A DNA stretch of 13,950 bases from Methylococcaceae bacterium (lineage in GTDB: Bacteria; Pseudomonadota; Gammaproteobacteria; Methylococcales; Methylomonadaceae). Positions 7,590-13,346 of this stretch are shown in pieces. A program made the position numbers and the translations under genes. The notes under the pieces are model-generated. The model saw nothing but the letters and a program-made list of their open reading frames with translations, was not told the origin of the DNA and made no database searches. Within the stretch, counting starts at the first letter, position 1; each line of letters opens with the position of its first letter. The DNA is taken from NCBI GenBank assembly GCA_947505055.1, contig CANNLO010000094.1:1-13950 (forward strand), given 5' to 3'.

Positions 7590-8443
7590 GCTAGAAATAA
7601 TTCGCAGTCATTATTAATATTGTTTTGTAGCAGTTTTTCAAAAATGATCTCAAGATTGGCATCGGTGCGGGTGGGTTCATGATGGGTGAAAAACAGTTTT
7701 TTTGCTTTTGCAGCGGTCGCCAGTTTTATTCCGGAATCATAAGTGCCGTGTCCCCAGCCTTGTTTTGAAGTGTATTCTTCGTTGGTATAGGACGAGTCGA
7801 CAATTAAGGCATCGACATCCTTCATGGCGCTAACCACTTCGGCCCATTTTTCATCCACAAAAGACTGAAATTCTGAGTACTCATCATCTTCAGGCGCATA
7901 AATATTGAGCTGTGGTTCATAATCGCCGGTAAAGAAAATGGATTGTCCATCGCAATCAATACGATAGCCGAAATTTAAAACCGGATGACTTAATACAATT
8001 GGTGTGATGGTGGCACTGCCGACTTTGATCGGTAAGCCCGGTTTGATGGTGGAGTATTCCATTTTGGCATTAAGCTGTGCTTCGCGTATTGGAAAGTAGC
8101 TGTATTGCAATTGTACCGAAAGTGCCCGGTTGATGGTTTCATTGGTGACCGGATCCAGTCCACCGTAGAGGGTAATTTGGTTGTTTGGGATGAAAATAGG
8201 TATAAAAAAAGGGAGGCCCTGAATATGATCCCAATGGGTATGAGTTATAAAGATATGCGCTTGAATAGGCATTTCTCTGAGCAGGTTTTGAGCCAGCGCA
8301 TGAATGCCGGTGCCTGCGTCAAGTATAATCAAATCATTGTCATTGGTTCGGATTTCAATACAGGTGGTATTGCCGCCGTATTTAACGGTGTTTGGCCCTG
8401 GCGTTGGAATAGAACCCCTAACGCCCCAGAATTTGAATTTCAT
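7562..8443 (-). CDS. MBL-fold metallo-hydrolase (phosphodiesterase-like)
   Basis: A 293-aa cytoplasmic metallo-beta-lactamase-fold hydrolase of the RNase Z / PhnP-like branch, a group that mostly cleaves phosphodiesters. The substrate here is unknown. MKFKFWGVRGSIPTPGPNTV at the N-terminus is typical of this subgroup. Metal ligands are visible: HTHWDH (68-73), SHPVLNFGYR with H153, FTGDYEP with D174, and FFTHHEP with H254/H255. The di-metal site therefore appears complete. There is no signal peptide. The ATG at 8443 has AGGA five bases upstream. The gene is convergent with engB and overlaps it by 28 bp. It lies 244 bp downstream of a diguanylate cyclase gene on the same strand. The relatively large gap, with a possible promoter of its own near 8533, argues against tight coupling. 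Naming beyond the superfamily is not justified. Confidence 0.9.
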   Translation of the reverse strand: MKFKFWGVRGSIPTPGPNTVKYGGNTTCIEIRTNDNDLIILDAGTGIHALAQNLLREMPIQAHIFITHTHWDHIQGLPFFIPIFIPNNQITLYGGLDPVTNETINRALSVQLQYSYFPIREAQLNAKMEYSTIKPGLPIKVGSATITPIVLSHPVLNFGYRIDCDGQSIFFTGDYEPQLNIYAPEDDEYSEFQSFVDEKWAEVVSAMKDVDALIVDSSYTNEEYTSKQGWGHGTYDSGIKLATAAKAKKLFFTHHEPTRTDANLEIIFEKLLQNNINNDCELFLAQEGVEISL

Positions 8444-8687
8444 GGCAGTCCTGTTTCGCGATTAAAAAGGTTAATCTTCAATCCGGGCCCATTTCGGGTT
8501 CGGTTAAGCCGGCGGCTATAATTAATATCAAGATTATAGTAGAAGGGAGCAATTGCACACGACGGTGGGGTAGGTTTTTTGAGGTGCTTTAATTCTGGAA
8601 AACCAGAAAAGTTAAAGGGGGGGCGTCACAAATTAATTGCTTGTCCCAACTTCATTCGGCTTTAAAAAATAAGCCCCCTGGTCTCGA
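8444..8687. other. Intergenic region between the second cyclase and the MBL hydrolase
   Basis: No gene is visible in these 244 bp. On the minus strand a perfect TATAAT (complement of 8533-8538) could be the -10 of a promoter for the MBL gene, giving a leader of about 80 nt. No matching -35 is clear. The leader has a small hairpin near the start codon: GATTAA (8460-8465) pairs with TTAATC (8471-8476). Another structure pairs CTTTAATTCTGG (8587-8598) with CCAGAA-AAG-TTAAAG (8603-8617) across an AAAA loop, with a three-base bulge. It is followed by a run of seven G (8617-8623). GGCTT/AAGCC (8658-8675) lies just after the cyclase stop but lacks a T run, so no clear terminator ends the cyclase gene. 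Confidence 0.4.
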
Positions 8688-9611
8688 TTATAACAAGCTT
8701 AGCTTTTGCTTTTCCTTGATTCGGCTGCTAGCCAATACAACCTGATTTCTGCCATTGTTTTTTGCTTTATACATGGCATCGTCAGCCTTTTTGACAAAAG
8801 ACTCAAGTGTGTCGCCGGCCTGTAAAGTACTGACGCCCAAGCTTGCAGTAATTTTGATGGTCTCCATGCCATAGGCTATGGTATGGCTTTCAATTGCGGA
8901 GCGAATTCGTTCTGCGAGCATCTCGGCGGCGATGGCGTTGGTGTCGCTTAATAAAATAACAAATTCCTCCCCTCCATAACGATAAATCAGATCACTGGCC
9001 CTTAAGCTTTCTTTAATCCATTTTGCACTGCTGGCTAGTGTAACGTCTCCACAATGATGGCCGTAAGTATCATTGATGGCTTTAAAGTGATCAATATCAA
9101 AGAAAATGAGCGATAAGCTTTTGGCGTTACGGTTGGCAAGACTTATTTCCCGTTTAATGGAGTCATTAAACGATGCCCGGTTATTGGTTTGTGTAAGTGG
9201 ATCAATATAAGCCATTTTCAAAGCTTGATGAAACAAGGTCGCATTTTTTAATGGATAAATTAAACAGCAAAGTAAGGTTTCCAATAATTGGAGATCAGCT
9301 TCACTGAAGCGATAGTTGCGCATTAGTTTTAATTCGCCCAGTTGTTGTTGCTCGACTTTAAGCGCGTAATTACAAGAGTGTCTTGTGAAAACGCCACTTT
9401 TAACTTCCAGGCCAAATTCCGCGTTTGTGTAAATATAGGCGCTGTGAGGGATTTTATCGGCGATTTTTCCTGAGAAAATAGCAATCAGCTCATTAAATTC
9501 CAGGGTCGTCTGTAAGGCGCTGCTGATGTCATACTGATGGAGGTTAACCGCTTTTGTGGCTTCAAAAGTGTTATTGCTGATAATCGCTAAGCTTACAGCT
9601 TTTTTGGTCAT
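8688..9611 (-). CDS. Diguanylate cyclase with N-terminal GAF-like sensor region
   Basis: A 307-aa cytoplasmic GGDEF protein. The catalytic domain (about 135-295) shows YIDPLTQTNNR (135-145), the metal-binding DID at 172-174, GHHCGD and intact GGEEF (213-217). RASD (204-207), five residues before GGEEF, is an I-site for feedback by c-di-GMP. The typical DPLTGxxNR is DPLTQTNNR here, a mild deviation. The first 130 residues have no membrane segment. Their alternating pattern (about 30-125, including the LGELKLMRNYRFSEADLQLLETL stretch near 91-113) resembles the end of a GAF domain, so a small-ligand or redox sensor is plausible but not shown. Start ATG at 9611 with AGGA eight to nine bases upstream. 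It is divergent from the ASCH gene, and the MBL hydrolase lies downstream on the same strand. It is not closely similar to the other cyclase outside the GGDEF core. Confidence 0.93.
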   Translation of the reverse strand: MTKKAVSLAIISNNTFEATKAVNLHQYDISSALQTTLEFNELIAIFSGKIADKIPHSAYIYTNAEFGLEVKSGVFTRHSCNYALKVEQQQLGELKLMRNYRFSEADLQLLETLLCCLIYPLKNATLFHQALKMAYIDPLTQTNNRASFNDSIKREISLANRNAKSLSLIFFDIDHFKAINDTYGHHCGDVTLASSAKWIKESLRASDLIYRYGGEEFVILLSDTNAIAAEMLAERIRSAIESHTIAYGMETIKITASLGVSTLQAGDTLESFVKKADDAMYKAKNNGRNQVVLASSRIKEKQKLSLL

Positions 9612-9659
9612 GATCGCATCCTGGTAGATTGAGCTTTATTGTTGCAATATCTAATGCGA

Positions 9660-9740
9660 ATTATATGCCATTAATAATAATATTAATTAATTCATGGTGT
9701 TATTGGTATTTTTGTGTTTATTTTTATTTTATGCCATTAA
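9660..9740 (-). promoter_or_regulatory. Two copies of a promoter-like box upstream of the second cyclase
   Basis: ATTATATGCCATTAA (9660-9674) and ATTTTATGCCATTAA (9726-9740) differ at one base and are 66 bp apart in phase. On the minus strand they read TTAATGGCATATAAT and TTAATGGCATAAAAT. The nearer copy contains a perfect -10 hexamer and would give a leader of about 40 nt to the ATG at 9611. No consensus -35 precedes either copy, which suggests activator dependence or that the repeat is a regulator site overlapping the -10. Confidence 0.4.
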
Positions 9741-9881
9741 ATTGACGCTGCAAAGTGGCAAGGTATTGCCGCCGTGGCGAATAGCGTTTAATAACGAGAA
9801 TTAAAAAATAGACGGGATGAGTTAATTACAGATCGGGATATAAGCGCTATCAACAGTATCTTCGATGGTAAGCGCATAGTG

Positions 9882-9887
9882 TATAAT
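9882..9887 (+). promoter_or_regulatory. -10 element of the ASCH gene promoter
   Basis: A perfect TATAAT lies 31 bases before the ATG at 9919, predicting a leader of about 25 nt. The -35 is weak (TTCGAT at 9861-9866, spacing 15). TAGGAT, with AGGA at 9909-9912, six bases before the ATG, is a good ribosome site, so the start is well supported. Confidence 0.5.
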
Positions 9888-9918
9888 CAAATCTTTTATT
9901 ATTAACTTAGGATAAAAA

Positions 9919-10251
9919 ATGGAAGCCTACCCCAAGAAAACCTGTTCCATAGACCGTCTGGTCACGCATGCTAAATTGGTAGAAGCTACCAAAGCGGGAA
10001 TGAAAACACAGCAACGTCGTGATGGTGTATACGGCTGGCCGGGTGAAACATTTGACTTGGATGATATGACTTTTGTTGTTACCGATTTACAACGTCAGCG
10101 TTTGGGTGATATGACTGATGCAGATGCTAAAGCAGAAGGCTATCCAAGTTTGGATATGTATAGAGATATTATTTTAAAAATGCATGCCGGCATGACTTGG
10201 GAAGCGGATAGCCTAGTATGGGTTCATAGCTTTTCAGCCAAGACTGAATAA
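9919..10251 (+). CDS. Small ASCH-domain protein
   Basis: A 110-aa soluble protein that I read as a single ASCH domain, a PUA-like beta-barrel fold generally linked to RNA or modified-nucleoside binding. Some members, such as E. coli YqfB, hydrolyse N4-acetylcytidine. Supporting features are the N-terminal AGMKTQQRRDGVYGWPGETF (27-45), matching the G-K-K-T...R pattern of the fold, and then the pattern DMTDADAKAEGYPSLDMYRD (64-83). The domain ends with MTWEADSLVWVHSFS (92-106), the usual closing strands. There is no signal or membrane segment. It is a single gene, divergent from a cyclase and convergent with an acyltransferase. Family assignment rests on motif pattern only. Substrate and partner are unknown. 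An alternative is a related PUA-like (EVE) domain. Confidence 0.7.
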   Translation: MEAYPKKTCSIDRLVTHAKLVEATKAGMKTQQRRDGVYGWPGETFDLDDMTFVVTDLQRQRLGDMTDADAKAEGYPSLDMYRDIILKMHAGMTWEADSLVWVHSFSAKTE

Positions 10252-10302
10252 AATTTTTACGAATGGTTTCGGGTTAAGCCATGCTAATCCGACCAATGTT
10301 TG

Positions 10303-10334
10303 CAAGGCAGCATTTAGCATTGCTGATCTTGTTT
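10303..10334 (+). terminator. Possible weak terminator of the ASCH gene
   Basis: CAAG (10303-10306) plus CAGCA (10308-10312) can pair with TGCTG (10321-10325) plus CTTG (10328-10331), with a small internal loop, followed by TTT. It overlaps the last codons of the convergent acyltransferase gene. The stem is interrupted and the T run is short, so this is a tentative call. Confidence 0.25.
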
Positions 10335-11405
10335 CAATTCAGTTAAAGATGAGTTGATCGCATCAGCTTTAAGGTTATCAGAGATTTTGTAAGCAATTCG
10401 CTGCAGCGGCAACTCAATATACCGAAATGAAATCATCGCAAAGATAAAAACTCCGGCTATGTAAATAAAAGTTAACCAGCCGACGTAATATCCAGTTACT
10501 AACTCCTGCCATAAATACACGCTGTAAGAAATCCTCCCTAAATACACTAACTGCTTGTTTTTAAATATAGCGGCAATCACTTTATATTGGGTGGGTGTAC
10601 CCAGAACTATCAATAAAATCAGTAAGGGGTAGCTAATAACCTTTAGCGGCCTTTCAATTTCAATTGGTAAGTAGGCTACACTTAACAGTAGTAGTGCGAT
10701 AACACTTAACCAATTAGTAAGATGCATTTGCCTCATCCTATTGATAATGTTTTGTGGTAAGAGTGCCGCACAGCAACCGGTAAGTAGAAAAATAAAGTAC
10801 ATCAAATATTCGCCTATAAACACATGGCCCGTTTTACGCAATAACACTGAACTGATAATCAGAATAACCACGGCAAAACTAAAGTGTAAGCTTTTGTTAA
10901 TAAGCGATGAAAAAAGAAATAGTAACGGAAAAATGAGATAAAACTGTTCTTCGTAGGCCAGTGACCAGGTATGGCCTGCATACCAGGAACAACCCTCAGG
11001 GAAAGGCATGTTACATAAAAATGAAGCCGAGGTTAACACCTGTTGTGGCGAAATTTCGACCAGGCCAGTAGAATCTAGCATCAGTAAACAGCTTAGATAC
11101 AACCAAAGTGGCGGAATGATTCGGTAAAATCGCCGCACATAAAAGGCCTGTAAACAAATTGTTCCTGTACTGTGTTTTTCTGCGACAAGACCGGAACAGA
11201 TGACAAAGCCGCTGATCACGAAAAAGATCAAAACCCCCAATTCCCCTAATCTATCTAATTGATCCAAATATGAGGCTATGAATTTTATTTTCAGGCCACT
11301 GTATACAAAGATATGCGACTGAATGACCATAACGACAGCCAAAAAGCGCCAAACATCAATAAAATCAATTCTTGTTGGAGTGGGTTCTTTAGAAGGAGTA
11401 AGCAA
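10314..11405 (-). CDS. Membrane O-acyltransferase, acyltransferase-3 (OafA/YrhL) family
   Basis: A 363-aa integral inner-membrane protein that should transfer an acyl group, often acetyl, to an extracytoplasmic sugar such as LPS O-antigen, exopolysaccharide or another glycan. Family marks are RIDFIDVWRFLAVVMVIQSH with the presumed catalytic His31, GVLIFFVISGFVI (57-69), the basic FYVRRFYRIIPPLWLYL (88-104), and HTWSLAYEEQFYLIFP (145-160), the classic WSLxxEEQFY motif. About ten hydrophobic segments follow the family pattern. There is no SGNH extension, so this is the short form. The likely start is a TTG at 11405. An in-frame stop lies three codons upstream and the next ATG is inside the first membrane helix. 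The ribosome site is weak (GGA). It lies 61 bp behind an unknown gene, with no other glycan genes nearby, so the acceptor cannot be inferred. Confidence 0.92.
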   Translation of the reverse strand: MLTPSKEPTPTRIDFIDVWRFLAVVMVIQSHIFVYSGLKIKFIASYLDQLDRLGELGVLIFFVISGFVICSGLVAEKHSTGTICLQAFYVRRFYRIIPPLWLYLSCLLMLDSTGLVEISPQQVLTSASFLCNMPFPEGCSWYAGHTWSLAYEEQFYLIFPLLFLFSSLINKSLHFSFAVVILIISSVLLRKTGHVFIGEYLMYFIFLLTGCCAALLPQNIINRMRQMHLTNWLSVIALLLLSVAYLPIEIERPLKVISYPLLILLIVLGTPTQYKVIAAIFKNKQLVYLGRISYSVYLWQELVTGYYVGWLTFIYIAGVFIFAMISFRYIELPLQRIAYKISDNLKADAINSSLTELKQDQQC

Positions 11406-11439
11406 AGTTATTTATCCGGTTTCAGGAAATAAAGGGCGG

Positions 11440-11458
11440 AATTGGATAGTCCAATTTT
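11440..11458. repeat. Short hairpin between the unknown gene and the acyltransferase
   Basis: AATTGGA (11440-11446) and TCCAATT (11450-11456) pair perfectly around TAG. TTTT follows only on the plus strand (11455-11458), so in the direction of the flanking genes it is not an obvious terminator. Readthrough from the unknown gene into the acyltransferase seems possible. Confidence 0.35.
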
Positions 11459-11466
11459 ATGGAGGG

Positions 11467-12291
11467 TTACTTTTTTGGGATGTATTTTGAAAAAATAGCT
11501 TTTACCGGATTTGCCTTTTTAAATGGTTCATTTTTTTGTCTTGTATTATCGTTTTCAAAATTTTTCAGAGCTGACAGTTCTGATTCGTGTTGGGCTGTAA
11601 GCTGGCATTTAATTGCCGTCTTATGCGCATCGCAAATTTCTAGCTTTATGAGTCTTTTATCTCTGTGTATAAGATAACTCACCAACGTATCCAGCAAGTT
11701 ATCATTGATCTGTTCCTGAGTGTAATTTTTTGAAAAAAACTCAAGGTTTTCATGATTATTGATAGTCACTTTTAACTGTGAAAGTGGATAGTCAATTTCA
11801 ATTTTGAAGCTGACTGGTATTTTTCGTTGGATAGTAAAGCTGGCAATTTCATGGGCTATTGCTAAACCTTGATTTTTCCAGGTAAACGCCAGTCTTCTGG
11901 AGTGGAGAAACGCAACTTCCGCTTCAATTAGCCGCTTTGATTCCAGTGAATAAGTAAAGCTACCTTCACCCTCGCAAAAAAAATTTATATTGATTTGCAT
12001 CAGATGGTTATAGTCTGCAAGACCGCTATAACCATCAGTATTGATTTTGTAATTTTTCTGGCAAAGTTCGCCAAATTGGGGATACCTAGAACAGTAACTG
12101 TTTATAAGGTTGGGTTCTTCGATAAAGTTTAGATGTTTTACTGTTTCGTTCAGGTAATCGTAAAATAATTGCATTTTAGGCAAGAGCACTGATTGATATA
12201 CGTTCTCTAAGTTGTTTTTGATAGATGCCTGCTTAAGTTGCTCGGCTTTCTTTTCAATGGCTTTTTGCCTTAACTCATCGAGAATGCTCAT
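11467..12291 (-). CDS. Unrecognised 274-aa cytoplasmic protein
   Basis: I do not recognise this family. The protein has no signal peptide and no membrane segment. Residues 1-30 form a charged helix (MSILDELRQKAIEKKAEQLK), probably coiled coil. The middle (about 95-185) alternates in a beta-rich pattern with NINFFCEGEGSFTYSLES and SFKIEIDYPLSQLKVTINN. Residues 190-230 return to helix plus strand (NYTQEQINDNLLDTLVSYLI, then LIKLEICDAHKTAIKCQLTA). The last 30 residues are basic and low in complexity. Four cysteines are scattered with no metal motif. It starts 18 bp after hupE on the same strand, so co-transcription with hupE is likely. The ribosome site is poor (AAGTAAACGC before the ATG), suggesting translation coupled to hupE. 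The gene is intact, and its codon use looks like its neighbours. Confidence 0.8.
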   Translation of the reverse strand: MSILDELRQKAIEKKAEQLKQASIKNNLENVYQSVLLPKMQLFYDYLNETVKHLNFIEEPNLINSYCSRYPQFGELCQKNYKINTDGYSGLADYNHLMQININFFCEGEGSFTYSLESKRLIEAEVAFLHSRRLAFTWKNQGLAIAHEIASFTIQRKIPVSFKIEIDYPLSQLKVTINNHENLEFFSKNYTQEQINDNLLDTLVSYLIHRDKRLIKLEICDAHKTAIKCQLTAQHESELSALKNFENDNTRQKNEPFKKANPVKAIFSKYIPKK

Positions 12292-12309
12292 GCGTTTACT
12301 TTATGGCTT

Positions 12310-12876
12310 TTAAACGGCAGTTAAATAATATAAGCCACTGCTTAGGCAAAGAAATGAAAATAGATAATGAACCCGTTTTCCTGAAGTTAATCCCAAGACA
12401 CTGCAACCTAGGCAAATGGCAAGGCTTGAGAGTAATAGCGCCGATAAATACGAAGCTGCATTGGAGTCAACCGGAATTTCTGTGGCATGCGCATAGCCAT
12501 GAAAAACGGCGAAAAAAGATGCGCCTGTTAAAAGTGTTTTAGATTGTTGGTTTTGATTGGTTGTGATCAATAAGCCAAACGCTACCAAGGATAAGGCGAT
12601 AAAAGATTCAATAAACGGTATTTGAATAGAATAACTACTAAGCAATACACCAACAGCCATCAGTGTCATGAAAAAAGCCGGAAATACAAACATGGCTTTG
12701 CCGCCCTGTTTTGCGCTAATCAAGCCTACTGCGATTAAGACCAACAGATGATCTATACCAGTTAGAGGATGTAATAGGCCGCTCATCAAACTGTTGTCAA
12801 TATGGCCGCCGGTGTGGGCATAAAGCGAAGGCGAAATGATTAGCAAGGTGGCTATCAGCCAATTTTTAATATGCAT
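12310..12876 (-). CDS. HupE/UreJ family metal permease
   Basis: A 188-aa inner-membrane protein of the HupE/UreJ family, whose characterised members transport nickel or cobalt for hydrogenase or urease maturation. A signal sequence ends at LYA (about 20), leaving a His-bearing mature N-terminus HTGGH. Six hydrophobic segments follow. The first contains HPLTGIDHLL (36-45), the family's conserved H-x5-D-H motif. FHGYAHATE (125-133) supplies a second His/Glu cluster. I place the start at the ATG at 12876, which has AGAGGA eight bases upstream and gives a proper signal peptide. An in-frame ATG at 12939 would add 21 non-family residues and lies almost on the predicted transcription start. No hydrogenase or urease gene is within the window, so the metal and its user are unknown. 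It heads the probable leftward operon with the unknown 274-aa gene. Confidence 0.9.
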   Translation of the reverse strand: MHIKNWLIATLLIISPSLYAHTGGHIDNSLMSGLLHPLTGIDHLLVLIAVGLISAKQGGKAMFVFPAFFMTLMAVGVLLSSYSIQIPFIESFIALSLVAFGLLITTNQNQQSKTLLTGASFFAVFHGYAHATEIPVDSNAASYLSALLLSSLAICLGCSVLGLTSGKRVHYLFSFLCLSSGLYYLTAV

Positions 12877-12940
12877 AAGTAAATCCTCTTGAGATAGATT
12901 GTATCGATGGTTAAAGATCTGAAACGTGGAGTATTTCATT

Positions 12941-12955
12941 GCTGTAAAAGACAGC
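12941..12955 (-). repeat. Hairpin at the 5' end of the predicted hupE transcript
   Basis: GCTGT (12941-12945) and ACAGC (12951-12955) pair around AAAAG. The predicted transcription start is about 12950, so it is either a start-site dyad (operator) or an element at the very 5' end of the mRNA. It is short, and chance cannot be excluded. Confidence 0.3.
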
Positions 12956-12957
12956 CC

Positions 12958-12986
12958 AGTCTATTAACTGGCCTGAAGTCTGTCAA
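12958..12986 (-). promoter_or_regulatory. Sigma-70 promoter of hupE
   Basis: On the minus strand TTGACA (complement of 12981-12986) is a perfect -35. It is followed by a 17-base spacer and TAGACT (complement of 12958-12963), a four-of-six -10. Transcription would begin near 12950, giving a leader of about 75 nt to the ATG at 12876. A dyad CCAGT/ACTGG (12956-12960 and 12967-12971) covers the -10 box and is a candidate repressor operator. Confidence 0.65.
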
Positions 12987-13286
12987 CGCTTTATCAAGCA
13001 ATTGTCTTAATTAGACTTTACAAACGAGTAATCTGAGCTTGGTGGTCCCAGATTGTATGGCTTTTAAGTTGGCTGCTAATAAAGATTGATGAAGCTATTG
13101 GCAGCAACTACATTTGTTAGTTATTGAAAGTGCAGTATCTGTTAGCGAAATCCATTTACTATATTAAGGGTAAATGCTTGGTTGATCAGGAGTGGATTTA
13201 AATAGATAAGTGTCCTTTGGATTCATAGTATTTGTTAGATTAGTGACCAATGCAAAACCATAGGCTCTGCTGCCAAAAGAAATAAA

Positions 13287-13321
13287 AAAGGCCCGCCGAC
13301 TTACTATGTCGGCGGGCCTTT
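13287..13321 (-). terminator. Strong intrinsic terminator of the 5'-nucleotidase-family gene
   Basis: A perfect 14-bp stem, AAAGGCCCGCCGAC (13287-13300) with its complement (13308-13321), encloses a 7-base loop TTACTAT. Read leftward, it runs directly into TTTTTTATTTCTTTT (complement of 13275-13289). The stem starts 25 bp after the stop codon at 13347. GC-rich stem plus T run makes this the clearest terminator in the window. Confidence 0.92.
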
Positions 13322-13346
13322 GAATATAAAGATTAGTTAAGCTTAA

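Larger units (their letters stand above)
9612..9918. other. Divergent promoter region between the second cyclase and the ASCH gene
   Basis: These 307 bp contain no gene and are very AT-rich in the part near the cyclase. A 15-bp box reading TTAATGGCATAwAAT on the minus strand occurs twice, at 9660-9674 and 9726-9740 (14 of 15 bases alike). Each copy ends in a -10-like TATAAT or TAAAAT facing the cyclase gene. Between them is an AT palindrome-like run around 9669-9692. On the plus side TATAAT at 9882-9887 is a good -10 for the ASCH gene. The middle (about 9745-9850) shows nothing I can name. Confidence 0.5.
12877..13286. other. Gene-free region upstream of hupE
   Basis: About 410 bp between hupE and the terminator of the 5'-nucleotidase-family gene hold no open frame I can support. 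The left end carries the hupE leader and promoter. The rest (13000-13286) is AT-rich. It contains two modest dyads, AATCTG (13030-13035) with CAGATT (13049-13054), and GTT-G-GCTGC (13068-13076) with GCAGCAAC (13101-13108). I searched by eye for a cobalamin riboswitch, given the HupE product, and did not see one. A tiny frame of 20 codons on the minus strand has no ribosome site. This could be decayed sequence or hold an unrecognised small RNA. Confidence 0.4.

Noticed and set aside
8105..8521. 138-codon plus-strand open frame
   Set aside because: It is mostly antisense to the MBL hydrolase, whose conserved motifs make that strand the coding one, and there is no ribosome site.
8658..8675. GGCTT/AAGCC hairpin as a terminator of the second cyclase
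   Set aside because: The stem is only 5 bp and no T run follows on the minus strand.
10269..10284. CGGGTTAAGCC resembling CGGGTTCGGTTAAGCC near 8496-8510, as a possible dispersed repeat
   Set aside because: The match is short and gapped, with no shared boundaries or symmetry; not enough to call a repeat family.
11459..11677. Plus-strand open frame of 72 codons
   Set aside because: It is antisense to the end of the unknown 274-aa gene; its hydrophobic composition is what a shadow of Lys-rich coding would give.
12877..12939. N-terminal extension of hupE to the ATG at 12939
   Set aside because: The predicted transcription start is about 12950, there is no ribosome site before it, and the extension breaks the signal peptide.
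13161..13226. 20-codon minus-strand open frame upstream of hupE
   Set aside because: It has no ribosome site, no promoter and no similarity; it is expected by chance.
12877..13286. Cobalamin or nickel riboswitch before hupE
   Set aside because: I saw none of the conserved boxes; the leader from the predicted start is only about 75 nt.
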